Of a stretch of DNA of 64,000 bases, positions 52,484 to 61,280 are shown piece after piece (the stretch's first letter is position 1; each line of letters begins with the position of its first letter). Position numbers and translations under genes: made by a program. The notes beneath the pieces were generated by a model. The model saw nothing but the letters and a program-made list of their open reading frames with translations, was not told the DNA's origin and ran no database searches. The DNA lies in assembly GCF_001426865.1 (NCBI RefSeq), contig NZ_LMFO01000033.1, positions 215,533-279,532 on the forward strand, read 5' to 3'. This stretch comes from Paenibacillus sp. Root52 (GTDB lineage Bacteria > Bacillota > Bacilli > Paenibacillales > Paenibacillaceae).

Positions 52484-53428
52484 GTGATCGGCTATATCGG
52501 GAAACGAATGATCGCGATCATTCCTATCGTTATTATCGCTACACTTGTTACATTTGCGCTAATTCATATCTCGCCGGTTGATCCAGCGGAGGCGTACCTA
52601 ACGGCAGCACATATCTATCCAACGCCGGAATTACTCGCGGAGAAGCGGCATGAATTCGGCTTGGATCAGCCTTTGCTCACGCAATATATCAACACGCTTC
52701 AGCGAATCGTGCAGTTAGACTTCGGCACTTCATATCTAACGAACAAACCTGTCTGGGATGAGGTGAAACTGAGGCTTCCAGCGACGGCTGAATTAGCCTT
52801 ATGGAGCATGTTGTTCTCAGCAGTAGTGAGTATACCGCTAGGGATTCTGGCTGCGGTGTACAAGAATAGCTGGATTGACATGGTCAGCCGAGCGATTTCC
52901 TATTTCGGTGCGTCGATCCCGCAATTCTGGCTCGGCTATCTACTGATTTTCTTTTTCTCTGTGAAGCTGGATTGGCTGCCTGTGGAGGGACGGGGATCGT
53001 GGGAGAATCTAGTATTGCCTACGGTTACGCTCTCCTTGGTACTGATCGCCGTGTATACCCGGTTGTTGCGTTCAAGCGTGCTGGAGCAATTGGGGGAGAC
53101 GTATGTGCAGTATGCGCGAACACGCGGTATTCGTGAACGGGTTATTATGCTGAAGCATGTGCTGAAGATTGCCATATCGCCACTTATTACGGGGATGGGA
53201 ATGAATATGGGCAAGCTGCTCACAGGAACGATTATTGTGGAGCAGGTGTTTTCTTGGCCTGGATTCGGACGATATTTCGTGGAAGCTATATTTAACCGGG
53301 ACATTCCCGTTATCCAATGTTATGTCTTCTTTGCGGCATGTCTGTTCATCGTATGCAATTTGCTCGTTGATCTGGTACAGCTCTATATGGATCCACGGAT
53401 TTCGGCGAAAGGACGGGCAGAACATTGA
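52484..53428 (+). CDS. NikB/OppB-like ABC permease
   Basis: A 314-residue permease with six spans. It starts IGYIGKRMIAIIPIVIIATLV, has the DPAEAYL periplasmic loop and the RTRGIRERVIMLKHVLKIAI cytoplasmic loop of the DppB/NikB family. GTG at 52484 follows GGGAGGAAGG. Its stop overlaps the next start (TTGA). Confidence 0.88.
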   Translation: MIGYIGKRMIAIIPIVIIATLVTFALIHISPVDPAEAYLTAAHIYPTPELLAEKRHEFGLDQPLLTQYINTLQRIVQLDFGTSYLTNKPVWDEVKLRLPATAELALWSMLFSAVVSIPLGILAAVYKNSWIDMVSRAISYFGASIPQFWLGYLLIFFFSVKLDWLPVEGRGSWENLVLPTVTLSLVLIAVYTRLLRSSVLEQLGETYVQYARTRGIRERVIMLKHVLKIAISPLITGMGMNMGKLLTGTIIVEQVFSWPGFGRYFVEAIFNRDIPVIQCYVFFAACLFIVCNLLVDLVQLYMDPRISAKGRAEH

Positions 53429-54255
53429 TAAACAAATGGCGTGCGGTGTTCAGAGGACAAAGAGCCATCATGATATGCTCGGTGGTTGTGTTATTTTTCT
53501 TCGGAGTGGCGTTATTGGCGCCTTGGATTGCTCCCCATGATCCAGTGAAGGTGAATCTGCTGCAAAAGCTGGCGAGTCCTTCGCTTGAGCACTGGCTGGG
53601 AACAGATCACCTCGGAAGGGACAATCTATCCAGGCTAATCTATGGGGCGCGGGTATCTTTAGGTTTTGCAACGCTTATCTTCCTGTCTTCTTTAATCATT
53701 GGTGTGATTGTAGGTTCAATCTCTGGGTACCTCGGCGGCTGGGTGGATAGTGTGTTAATGCGCTTCTGCGAAGGTATTATGGCTTTTCCAAACCTGGTGC
53801 TGGTGCTTGGTATTGTAGGTATCTTCGGCCCTGGTCTAATGCAGGTTCTACTCGCACTAATGATGGTACAGTGGGTGTATTATGCACGCATATGTCGGAA
53901 TATGGTTGTCAGTCTCAAGGAACGGAATTTCATCGCGGCGGCGCGTATTAGCGGGTCATCTTCGTGGACTATTATCCGTAAACATATTATCCCTAACGTG
54001 CAACGTCCCATTGTTGTCATGGGTACACTCGAGATGGGCTGGGCGATTATGGATATATCTGCGCTGTCCTTTCTAGGACTTGGTATTCAACCACCCAACG
54101 CAGAATGGGGCGCTATGATCCATGAGGGAACAAGCTATATTCGTAGCCACCCAGAGCTAATGATCTACCCTGGCGCACTGATTTTGTTGGTGGTCATCAC
54201 CTTTAACATGCTAGGAGAATCATTATCTGAGAAATATGGTGTTTCAAAACGGTAG
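53425..54255 (+). CDS. NikC/OppC-like ABC permease
   Basis: A 276-residue permease: HWLGTDHLGRDNLSRLIYGARVSL and AARISGSSSWTIIRKHIIPNV are family hallmarks. The start is a TTG overlapping the stop of the previous permease by 4 bases, with AAAGGACGGG upstream. Pairs with it to form the pore. Confidence 0.88.
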   Translation: MINKWRAVFRGQRAIMICSVVVLFFFGVALLAPWIAPHDPVKVNLLQKLASPSLEHWLGTDHLGRDNLSRLIYGARVSLGFATLIFLSSLIIGVIVGSISGYLGGWVDSVLMRFCEGIMAFPNLVLVLGIVGIFGPGLMQVLLALMMVQWVYYARICRNMVVSLKERNFIAAARISGSSSWTIIRKHIIPNVQRPIVVMGTLEMGWAIMDISALSFLGLGIQPPNAEWGAMIHEGTSYIRSHPELMIYPGALILLVVITFNMLGESLSEKYGVSKR

Positions 54256-54325
54256 TTTTGAATGCTTCATGAAGGTCGAGGAAAATGAAGGCAAAGGCAA
54301 GCGGGACAAGGGGTGAACAATAACG

Positions 54326-55132
54326 ATGGTTGATACAGCGAAGGTGCTCGAGGTTCGGAATCTGCAAGTGAACCTACGAACAGCGGATGGCTCTGTTCCA
54401 CTACTGGAGCCCATTCATTTTGAACTGGAGAGGGGGCGTGTCTTCGGGCTTGTCGGCGAGAGTGGCAGCGGCAAGACAGTTACATGCAACGCACTACTCC
54501 ATATGCTGGATCAGCGCAGGATGGAAGTGACCGGCAGCATTCGGCTTAATGGTAGGGAGTTGAACTCATTATCGGGTGAGGAGATGCGGCGCATCCGAGG
54601 CAAGGAAATCGGATTTATTATGCAGAATCCGATGAATGCTTTTACACCTGTATTTACGATTGGTTCACAGTTCATTGAGACTTTGCGTACACATACGCAA
54701 ATGACCAAAGCACAAGCCAAAGAGCAGGCTATGTCTGCCTTAGCAGAAATGAATCTGCCCGAACCTGCCAAGCTGATGAAACGATATCCATTCCAACTGA
54801 GCGGAGGCATGCTGCAACGGGTCATGATTGCGATCTCGATGTGTCTGCGACCTGCCGTGGTTATTGCCGATGAGCCAACGACTGCGCTAGATGTCGTTAA
54901 CCAGTTGAAGGTGCTGCAAGAGCTGGATCGACTTCGCACCGAATACGGAACGGCCATTTTGCTCATATCACATGATCTGGGCGTGATCTCACAGATGGCT
55001 GATGAAGTTGCAGTAATGCAGAAGGGGCGAATTGTCGAGCAGGCAGGAGTACACCAGTTATTTGATCAACCGCAGCATGAATATACACGGATGCTGCTTC
55101 ATGCTCGCCCGAGAATGTCTTTGGGACGATGA
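54326..55132 (+). CDS. NikD/OppD-like ABC ATPase
   Basis: A 268-residue ATPase: Walker A GESGSGKT, signature LSGGMLQRVMIAI, Walker B VVIADEPTTALD, H-loop SHD. A long Q-loop region (GFIMQNPMNAFTP) matches the Opp/Dpp/Nik family. AAGGGGTGA precedes the ATG. It lacks the C-terminal iron-sulfur or oligopeptide-type extension of full OppD and is of NikD length. Confidence 0.9.
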   Translation: MVDTAKVLEVRNLQVNLRTADGSVPLLEPIHFELERGRVFGLVGESGSGKTVTCNALLHMLDQRRMEVTGSIRLNGRELNSLSGEEMRRIRGKEIGFIMQNPMNAFTPVFTIGSQFIETLRTHTQMTKAQAKEQAMSALAEMNLPEPAKLMKRYPFQLSGGMLQRVMIAISMCLRPAVVIADEPTTALDVVNQLKVLQELDRLRTEYGTAILLISHDLGVISQMADEVAVMQKGRIVEQAGVHQLFDQPQHEYTRMLLHARPRMSLGR

Positions 55133-55258
55133 GCGTGACTGATCCGTTCCGTGGGTGAACTGGATTGACATGATACGTGAACGGTGGGTGACTTCGGGTT
55201 TCATCGGTTTCATATCATGAGAGAGCTTATGCCGAGGATAAGAGAGGATGGTGACCTG

Positions 55259-56059
55259 ATGCTTCAGGTACGTGAAGTAAGCCATAGCTATGGCAAACGC
55301 AACTGGCTGGATCGTTCGGGGGCACGTCCTCCTGTGCTGGCAGACATTTCACTTGTGATCGAAAAGGGTGAGTGCCTTGGGCTGTTAGGTACGAGTGGAG
55401 CGGGTAAAAGTACGCTCGGCAAAATCATATTGGGGCTGGAGAAGCCTACCGAGGGGCAGGTTTTGTTTCAAGGTCAGGATATGTACCGTGCGAGCAAATC
55501 AGCAATGAAGGGGTTACGGCGAGATCTGCAGGTCGTATTTCAGGACTGTTACTCTGCTGTGAATCCGCTGATGACCGCCGCCCAGATCATTGGAGAACCG
55601 CTGGACAATTATGAGCGGCTATCCGCAACGGATCAGCGACGTGTGGTTGGAGAATTGCTTGAACAAGTGGGGCTTAAACCCGAGGATGCTAGCAAGTATC
55701 CACATCAGTTCAGCGGAGGACAGTTACAACGCGTCAACATTGCACGGGCAATTGCGCTCAAGCCCAAGTTAATTGTACTGGATGAATCGATAAGCAGTCT
55801 GGATATGGTGCACCAGACACAGATATTATCCCTGCTTGCTGAGTTAAGGGCGTCTTATGGGTTATCGTACTTGTTCATTACCCATGACATTCGAGCCGCT
55901 ATGACGATCTGTGATCGCATCGCCGTGATGGATCAGGGATTGCTGGTGTATAACGGCAGTGGCAATGAAGGGATCGTGCAATCGGAACATCCGGCTGTGC
56001 GGCAGTTAGTATCATCGATTTTGCCTGAACATCCATCCGATCGCATTCCATTCGGTTGA
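55259..56059 (+). CDS. NikE/OppF-like ABC ATPase
   Basis: A 266-residue ATPase: Walker A GTSGAGKST, signature FSGGQLQRVNIARA, Walker B LIVLDESISSLD (an Ser-Ile in place of the usual Pro-Thr), H-loop THD. ATG at 55259 is taken because GAGGATGGTGA lies upstream and NikE proteins start near LLQV; in-frame starts at 55184, 55217 and 55229 are possible. Last gene of the Fur-controlled operon. No T-rich terminator seen after it. Confidence 0.86.
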   Translation: MLQVREVSHSYGKRNWLDRSGARPPVLADISLVIEKGECLGLLGTSGAGKSTLGKIILGLEKPTEGQVLFQGQDMYRASKSAMKGLRRDLQVVFQDCYSAVNPLMTAAQIIGEPLDNYERLSATDQRRVVGELLEQVGLKPEDASKYPHQFSGGQLQRVNIARAIALKPKLIVLDESISSLDMVHQTQILSLLAELRASYGLSYLFITHDIRAAMTICDRIAVMDQGLLVYNGSGNEGIVQSEHPAVRQLVSSILPEHPSDRIPFG

Positions 56060-56144
56060 AAGCTTTCAGAGCTTATAGGAGAACGGCTATGCCCAGCATC
56101 TCAAGGAAATTCGTTCTCGGGAAGTGTTCGGTTCCAGTCTTACC

Positions 56145-56585
56145 TCAATGTTGCACTTCGTGATAATTACCAGTCCACGGATCAAAAACGTATGAATTTA
56201 CTTTTGAGTTTTTTTCCACAGAAAACATATAACCTTTTTTTATTTCATTAGATTCATTTTTTATGAATGTATTTTTTTGCTTACTAACCACATAAGGTTC
56301 GTCTAAGTTCTGAGTGACCTTATCTATCGCACTTTCATACGTGTATTGAGGAAGTGTTGATGTTACATAAATTGGAACGAAAATTAAAGAGAGTATTTGT
56401 AGAAAAAGTGCTATGTTCTTACGTTTTTTGTTTAATTGATCTTTTAAGAAATAACTCAACACCATGAAAAAAACGAACATTCCAATAAAAGCAATCACAT
56501 CCAAAACATTATTGTAACGATATTGTAAAAAAAACAAAAAAGCAACTTCTACCAGACAAGCCATAATTATTATTTGTATATACAT
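56145..56585 (-). CDS. Small membrane protein, unknown
   Basis: A 146-residue protein with three hydrophobic spans in the first 80 residues and an outside-facing tail (YESAIDKVTQNLDEP onwards). AAGGAGA precedes the ATG. Markedly more AT-rich than neighbours and of no family I know. It may be a late arrival; only one strand of evidence (composition) supports that. Confidence 0.65.
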   Translation of the reverse strand: MYIQIIIMACLVEVAFLFFLQYRYNNVLDVIAFIGMFVFFMVLSYFLKDQLNKKRKNIALFLQILSLIFVPIYVTSTLPQYTYESAIDKVTQNLDEPYVVSKQKNTFIKNESNEIKKGYMFSVEKNSKVNSYVFDPWTGNYHEVQH

Positions 56586-56854
56586 CTTGTCTCCTTAGAA
56601 TAAGTAGTTGAAGCTAACCATCAATTGGCGCTAACTTAACTGAAATATATATTGACTGAATTGTTCTACATAGCCTTAGTTAAGAAGCCAAGCAATGTAT
56701 GCTCCGATTATGCATAAATCAGTGTCACTTTTCCCATCTCCTCCAACTCTTATTTTCCAATATAATGCATAAATAACTAATAAGTAAATAACTAGATTTT
56801 TGTTATTAATGGCGGCATGTCTTGTTAAAGTGTCAATCGTAAGGAGCCTTCCTC

Positions 56855-57433
56855 TTATGTTAGCGTGCGCCCTAACTGCTCAATTTTCTCCAACCATTTC
56901 TTTCGCTGTGCCTCAGTCTGTTTACCTACTTGATCTACTGTTGTGGTTCGCACAGGTTTGATACCCGTGAGTCTGAAGGTGGAATATTTCATCATCTTGT
57001 GTGCGGGTTCTCCCTGGAACCATTTGAAATACCAACTCGGGCCATCCATCGTAGTGATCAAGCGAGCAGTGCGACCTTTAAGCAATTGATCTGGTAGGGG
57101 TTTGCCCTTTTGGTATTTGAAGGCATAACCAGGCATGAAGATCCGATCTATGAAACCTTTTAGCAGAGCTGGAGGTCCTCCCCACCAGATCGGGAATACC
57201 CATACGAGATGATCAGCCCATTTAATGGCTTCTTGTGCTTGCAGTAGGTCAGGCTCAAGAGGCAATTTATCACGGTATCCTCCTTCCAAATTCATGTTGA
57301 ACTTCAACTCGTTTAAGGTGATCATACGTACTTCCGCGCCTGCGGCAACAGCACCTGTACGATAGGCTTCAGCGAGAGCACCATTGTAACTGGGTGAGAC
57401 AGGGTTACCCTGAATAATTAATACTTTTTTCAT
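56855..57433 (-). CDS. NAD(P)H-dependent oxidoreductase (flavodoxin-like quinone reductase)
   Basis: A 192-residue flavoprotein: KKVLIIQGNPVSPSYNGAL and WADHLVWVFPIWWGGPPALLKGFIDR match the NQO/KefF/MdaB-like fold, which reduces quinones by two electrons. ATG at 57433 is preferred; the GTG at 57445 would touch GAGGA. A TetR gene lies just upstream on the same strand, and both promoters share a TTAGT-N8-ACTAA motif, so it is probably TetR-controlled, perhaps induced by electrophiles or quinones. Confidence 0.85.
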   Translation of the reverse strand: MKKVLIIQGNPVSPSYNGALAEAYRTGAVAAGAEVRMITLNELKFNMNLEGGYRDKLPLEPDLLQAQEAIKWADHLVWVFPIWWGGPPALLKGFIDRIFMPGYAFKYQKGKPLPDQLLKGRTARLITTMDGPSWYFKWFQGEPAHKMMKYSTFRLTGIKPVRTTTVDQVGKQTEAQRKKWLEKIEQLGRTLT

Positions 57434-57457
57434 TTGAAATAACACGTCCTCGCTATT

Positions 57458-57475
57458 TTAGTTAATGAACACTAA
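57458..57475 (-). promoter_or_regulatory. Candidate TetR operator at the oxidoreductase gene
   Basis: TTAGTTAATGAACACTAA is an inverted repeat TTAGT-N8-ACTAA, 25 bases before the start. The matching site is at 58250-58267; the two 20-mers (with following CC) agree at about 15 positions. Confidence 0.55.
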
Positions 57476-57652
57476 CCTCATGTGCAAAAAAGAAAGGCCA
57501 CGTATGACCCGTTAATCATTCACTCCACATATTTAAGTGGGAAGTTGACGTATTCTCTTTATTCTATGCAGCATTGCTATTATCCATGAAACATGGACAA
57601 GGTGTAGTAGCAGTCCTACCTAGCAGACGTAATGAGTAGGCTTCACCCGTCG

Positions 57653-58243
57653 TTATTCGTGAGATGCATCCCCCAGCATCGACATAAGACGATGAATCGT
57701 TTCTCCTGTGTAGGGGACAAGCTGCTCTGGGAGCTGTCCTTGCATACTGGTCACGGCCAAGTTTGTTATGGCACCGATAACCAGAACGGCAGTTAATTTT
57801 GAATCTTGAGCAGGCAGTTCGCCACGTACGATGCCTTGATCAATCAGATCCATTAACGCATCCAGCGGTTGACGGTAATCCTCGCTGCTTCCAACTTCAA
57901 CGAATATTTCATGATTTTGCGAGATCAGCAGTAGTCCGTACGGATCTGTATCATGCATCTCTAATACTTCGGCAATTAATCGTTGAAAGCGCTCCTTGAC
58001 CGTTCCTTCTTGACGAACATATCCATCAATTAAGGCTGTATAGTCAGCGCAGTATTGTGTAAAGGCTTCGAGCGCAACCGCATCCTTGTTCTTAAAATGT
58101 TTGTAGATCGCCGCATCCGTTACTCCAGCGGCGTCACCGATCTCTTTGACGGAAATGCCGTCAACGCCTTTGGTCGCAAACAAGCGCATGGCAGCTTGTA
58201 AAATGTCTTTCTTTTTGCTATCTGAATGAGGTTTGTTCTTCAT
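57653..58243 (-). CDS. TetR/AcrR family regulator
   Basis: A 196-residue regulator. The N-terminal helix-turn-helix is ILQAAMRLFATKGVDGISVKEIGDAAGVTDAAIYKHFKNKDAVA; the C-terminal helices form the ligand pocket. The site at 58250-58267 lies only a few bases before the start, so autorepression is likely. The oxidoreductase gene is about 200 bases downstream and carries the same site. Confidence 0.88.
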   Translation of the reverse strand: MKNKPHSDSKKKDILQAAMRLFATKGVDGISVKEIGDAAGVTDAAIYKHFKNKDAVALEAFTQYCADYTALIDGYVRQEGTVKERFQRLIAEVLEMHDTDPYGLLLISQNHEIFVEVGSSEDYRQPLDALMDLIDQGIVRGELPAQDSKLTAVLVIGAITNLAVTSMQGQLPEQLVPYTGETIHRLMSMLGDASHE

Positions 58244-58249
58244 GATTGA

Positions 58250-58267
58250 ATAGTAAGTGATTACTAA
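58250..58267 (-). promoter_or_regulatory. Candidate TetR operator at the tetR gene
   Basis: ATAGTAAGTGATTACTAA, an inverted repeat TAGTAA-GTGA-TTACTA, beside the TetR start and alike to 57458-57475. Confidence 0.55.
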
Positions 58268-58500
58268 CCAAAAAGCAAGAGTAATGAAATTAGATCATGA
58301 TCATTGCCTTTTGAATCCCTCTTAAACAATCCCTATATCCTACGCTTGCAGACCAGCAAGACGAAAGCGTATGATGGACAAAACATCGAACCTGTAGAAC
58401 AGTTTGACGTATTAGCTTAAGGTGAATTCGTTGAACGGAATAGGCACGAGAGAGCGAATAGATCGCTGTGCGGGTGGATGCAAAATGGATGGTGGACATA

Positions 58501-59472
58501 ATGAATAAAGACATACAAGTGCACGAATGGGTAAACCCCGAAGGTGTGCTGAATGAAGCCAATATTGTGGCTCGGGAGCAGTTGTACCAGGGGATGAATG
58601 GACGATATGTGGAGCGGTTCACCGTGCATACGGGCGAGAGTTATATTTTCAAACCTCTAACCCATGATACACAGTATGGACGTGAACAATGGGTGGCTCA
58701 GCATATATTTCCCGAGTTAGCTTTACTTGTTCCGCAACTGATCGCATTATCCGACGCAGGGACAGCCCCTGAACAGAGTTGGCTGATCTATGAGGATCTG
58801 GGACACCTGAGCCATGATTTGAGTGAGAGTGTGATGCTCGTTACTGCTGTAGCGATGGCCTATTGGCATACATTATCGACCTCGGCATGGAATGAATTGC
58901 CCCGTGTAGGGCAGAAGCCATCGATTCAGGACATGCTGAATGAATTGCTTGGTCATCAGCAGGAGACGGAGACATTGCTTTCTAGTCTAGGGATGAGGCT
59001 CTCGTCTGCAAACTGGGATGATCTTACGTTGCAGATTCGTATTGCAGAGAGTCGTCTTCCACTCGTACTGTGTCATGGTGATCTGCATCCAGGTAATATT
59101 GCCGAAGTGCAGGGAAGATTGGTCATTATTGATTGGGAGCATGTCCATCTGAATACACCGCTATGGGATATGTATCATCTGGTGGACTTATCCCATCCGT
59201 TGTTCCCCAGAACGATTACACCGCAGCTGCGGGAGCGGGTCATGACTGTTTATCTGGATCATTTACAGGAGTGTGGTGTAGAGATTGAACCGGATTCTTT
59301 TGCAACATGGTATCATGCGTACGCGTTCGTATTTTCGTTATGGATGCTGCGTTTAATTCATCAAGATCTGAATAATGTGGACTGTATATGGCCTGAGGAA
59401 CAGCTTCGTGCGCAGTGGCATGAGACGGCAGCGACGCTCCACCAGTGCATGAACCAATTATTCACGGAATAG
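58501..59472 (+). CDS. Aminoglycoside-phosphotransferase-fold kinase (CotS/APH-like)
   Basis: A 323-residue protein with the APH/choline-kinase fold: LCHGDLHPGNI (catalytic Asp) and VIIDWEHV (metal-binding Asp) are intact, and SYIFKPL carries the probable ATP-binding lysine. ATG at 58501 follows GGTGGA. It precedes a glycosyltransferase gene by 18 bases, a pairing like CotS-CotSA of spore coat in Bacillus, so it may phosphorylate a sugar or coat component; drug phosphorylation is less likely. Confidence 0.78.
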   Translation: MNKDIQVHEWVNPEGVLNEANIVAREQLYQGMNGRYVERFTVHTGESYIFKPLTHDTQYGREQWVAQHIFPELALLVPQLIALSDAGTAPEQSWLIYEDLGHLSHDLSESVMLVTAVAMAYWHTLSTSAWNELPRVGQKPSIQDMLNELLGHQQETETLLSSLGMRLSSANWDDLTLQIRIAESRLPLVLCHGDLHPGNIAEVQGRLVIIDWEHVHLNTPLWDMYHLVDLSHPLFPRTITPQLRERVMTVYLDHLQECGVEIEPDSFATWYHAYAFVFSLWMLRLIHQDLNNVDCIWPEEQLRAQWHETAATLHQCMNQLFTE

Positions 59473-59490
59473 AAATGAGGGGTGTAGCAC

Positions 59491-60489
59491 ATGCGTAAAG
59501 TAGGACTTGTTATGCGTAAAATTCAATTCACAGAAGCTCAGGGACCACGCGTATTCGCAGATCGTCTGAAGCAGATTGGGCTGGAGCTGGGCGTAGATCT
59601 TGTCTTCATCTCCCCAGAGCGTCATGTTAGCGGATATGATTGGTTGCCAGGTTATGAGCATGAGAAAGGCGATCTGGTGAACTATGATGTCGTACTTGAC
59701 CAGATTCATAGCCACAATATAGAGCATGTCATTTACACGGTGTCGGGATTTACATTTTTGAAGATGTTCTTGCCCAAAAGCGTACTGTTCCCGCACAGTT
59801 TCCCTGACCCTGCACTGACAGGATACGAGATGATGAAGCCGTTCTATACGATGGTAGATAAGGCGGTAGTTCAGACTGAGTTTTTGAAAAGAGAGCTGGG
59901 GCGCAATTTTGGTGTGCATGACGTAAATGTCATTCCAATTGGCTTCAATGAAGAGCTGGCGCACCGCCATTACGACCCGAACCAGGTCGTACATAACCGC
60001 GTGCTCTGGATTGGCCGAGATGAGGAGAATCGTCGACCGGATCTGGTGCTTGAGTATGCTAGACAGAACCCGGACAAGGAAGTATACATGGTGTTTGGCG
60101 GTCGGCGCTACGAGGAGAGCATGAAGAAATACAACATTCCTTCCAATGTGAAACTGCAATTTGCGCTGACGCAGGATGAGGTATTTGCACTGATGAATTC
60201 CGCTAAGGTGTATTGGAGCTGTTCCACATTTGATACGTTTGCGATGCCTCTGACCGAAGCGATGGCGATGGGCAAAATGGTTGTGAAGCCAGAGCATGCT
60301 TGTTATGGTCACATTCGATCCACACATGCATTTGCAGGGAATGAGGATAACTGGTTTGAATTGGTGAACATGGCTGCTGCCGCTCCGCGGAGTGTGTCTG
60401 AAGATAACCGAGAGTATGCGTTTGGAGCCTTTTCGCGAACGATCATGAAGGAAGGGTATCGGAACTTTTTTGCAGATTGGTTGAAATAA
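59491..60489 (+). CDS. Glycosyltransferase, GT-B fold (family 4-like)
   Basis: A 332-residue cytosolic enzyme. The C-terminal half has VLWIGRDEENRRPDLVLEYARQNP and the sugar-nucleotide motif TFDTFAMPLTEAMAMGKMVV with the conserved glutamate of GT4. The N-terminal acceptor domain is MRKVGLVMRKIQFTEAQ. GAGGGG lies upstream. Part of a three-gene run with the kinase-like gene and a small membrane protein. Sugar donor and acceptor unknown. Confidence 0.8.
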   Translation: MRKVGLVMRKIQFTEAQGPRVFADRLKQIGLELGVDLVFISPERHVSGYDWLPGYEHEKGDLVNYDVVLDQIHSHNIEHVIYTVSGFTFLKMFLPKSVLFPHSFPDPALTGYEMMKPFYTMVDKAVVQTEFLKRELGRNFGVHDVNVIPIGFNEELAHRHYDPNQVVHNRVLWIGRDEENRRPDLVLEYARQNPDKEVYMVFGGRRYEESMKKYNIPSNVKLQFALTQDEVFALMNSAKVYWSCSTFDTFAMPLTEAMAMGKMVVKPEHACYGHIRSTHAFAGNEDNWFELVNMAAAAPRSVSEDNREYAFGAFSRTIMKEGYRNFFADWLK

Positions 60490-60539
60490 AGAATAAGAAT
60501 ATACGCGAAGTAGAGCGGTGTCATTAGAAGGAGGACTTT

Positions 60540-60824
60540 ATGGACGTAGTCATCTTGTGGACACTCGGCATGTGGGTGGTGCAGCTGCTGATTGAATGGT
60601 TTGTTTACCTGGCGCAGAAGCGCCAATTGACGTGGATTCAGTCGATTCTGCCCTGTGTGGCTCTGCTGGGAGGTGCCATCGTCATCATGATTAGCATCGA
60701 CATTGGTGGATGGCCAGGCATTGGCTATGCATTACTCGGCGCAGCACTGGGAACATCCGGACTGTTGACGCTGATTACGGTGGCGATTACAGCTCTGGTG
60801 ATTCGACGTCGAGGCGGAAGTTAA
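60540..60824 (+). CDS. Small membrane protein, unknown
   Basis: A 94-residue protein with three hydrophobic spans and a basic end (LVIRRRGGS). AAGGAGG precedes the ATG. Third gene of the kinase-glycosyltransferase run. No family recognised. Confidence 0.68.
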   Translation: MDVVILWTLGMWVVQLLIEWFVYLAQKRQLTWIQSILPCVALLGGAIVIMISIDIGGWPGIGYALLGAALGTSGLLTLITVAITALVIRRRGGS

Positions 60825-61020
60825 TCTAGGTTTTGGGTTTGCGTTCGCACAGCTGCAGTGATGAGAGTTAGGGTCTAGTCTCATACATGCGGAGAAATCG
60901 GGGGCTTTCGTGACCGTTATCGTATGGATCAGGAGACAACATAGGGGCAAAAGCCTGGTTGCAGAGATAATGCTGTCTGTGATATATTGACATTAATTAT
61001 GAAAAGGGAGGTGAAGACAG

Positions 61021-61182
61021 GTGAATCACCAGATGCTTAACAACCGTATTAGCCAGCTACCGATTGCTATGGCTGGCATTGTTCATACTTTTTCCAACAA
61101 CGGGAGAAGTCTGTCCAATTTTAAATATACGGAAGTTAACATTTGCGAGAAGATGCCTGCCTTGACCTCATTCGGACAATAA
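61021..61182 (+). CDS. Leader peptide ORF of the ABC-F gene
   Basis: A 53-codon frame starting with GTG at 61021, 6 bases after a near-perfect AAGGGAGGTGA (61004-61014). It ends with TAA at 61180, only about 20 bases before a terminator hairpin that in turn precedes the ABC-F start. A possible promoter (TTGCAG, 18, TATATT) is at 60959-60988. The layout matches regulatory leaders of antibiotic-resistance ABC-F genes, where ribosome stalling changes folding of the terminator. The peptide has no known relatives that I recall. Confidence 0.6.
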   Translation: MNHQMLNNRISQLPIAMAGIVHTFSNNGRSLSNFKYTEVNICEKMPALTSFGQ

Positions 61183-61204
61183 GCGTAATTGCTTGAAATT
61201 CGGA

Positions 61205-61237
61205 AGAGCCGCGGAGCTAACCTCTGCGGCTCTTTTT
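61205..61237 (+). terminator. Attenuator-like terminator in the ABC-F leader
   Basis: AGAGCCGCGGAG-CTAA-CCTCTGCGGCTCT followed by TTTTT, lying between the leader ORF and ABC-F on the same strand with no other gene before it to terminate. Confidence 0.8.
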
Positions 61238-61280
61238 GTGTTGCGGTCAGGATCTTCCAATCCATAGGAGGAACCTTATT

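Noticed and set aside
61236..61280. Earlier start for the ABC-F protein
   Set aside because: It would begin in the T tract of the terminator; ATAGGAGGAA supports 61281.
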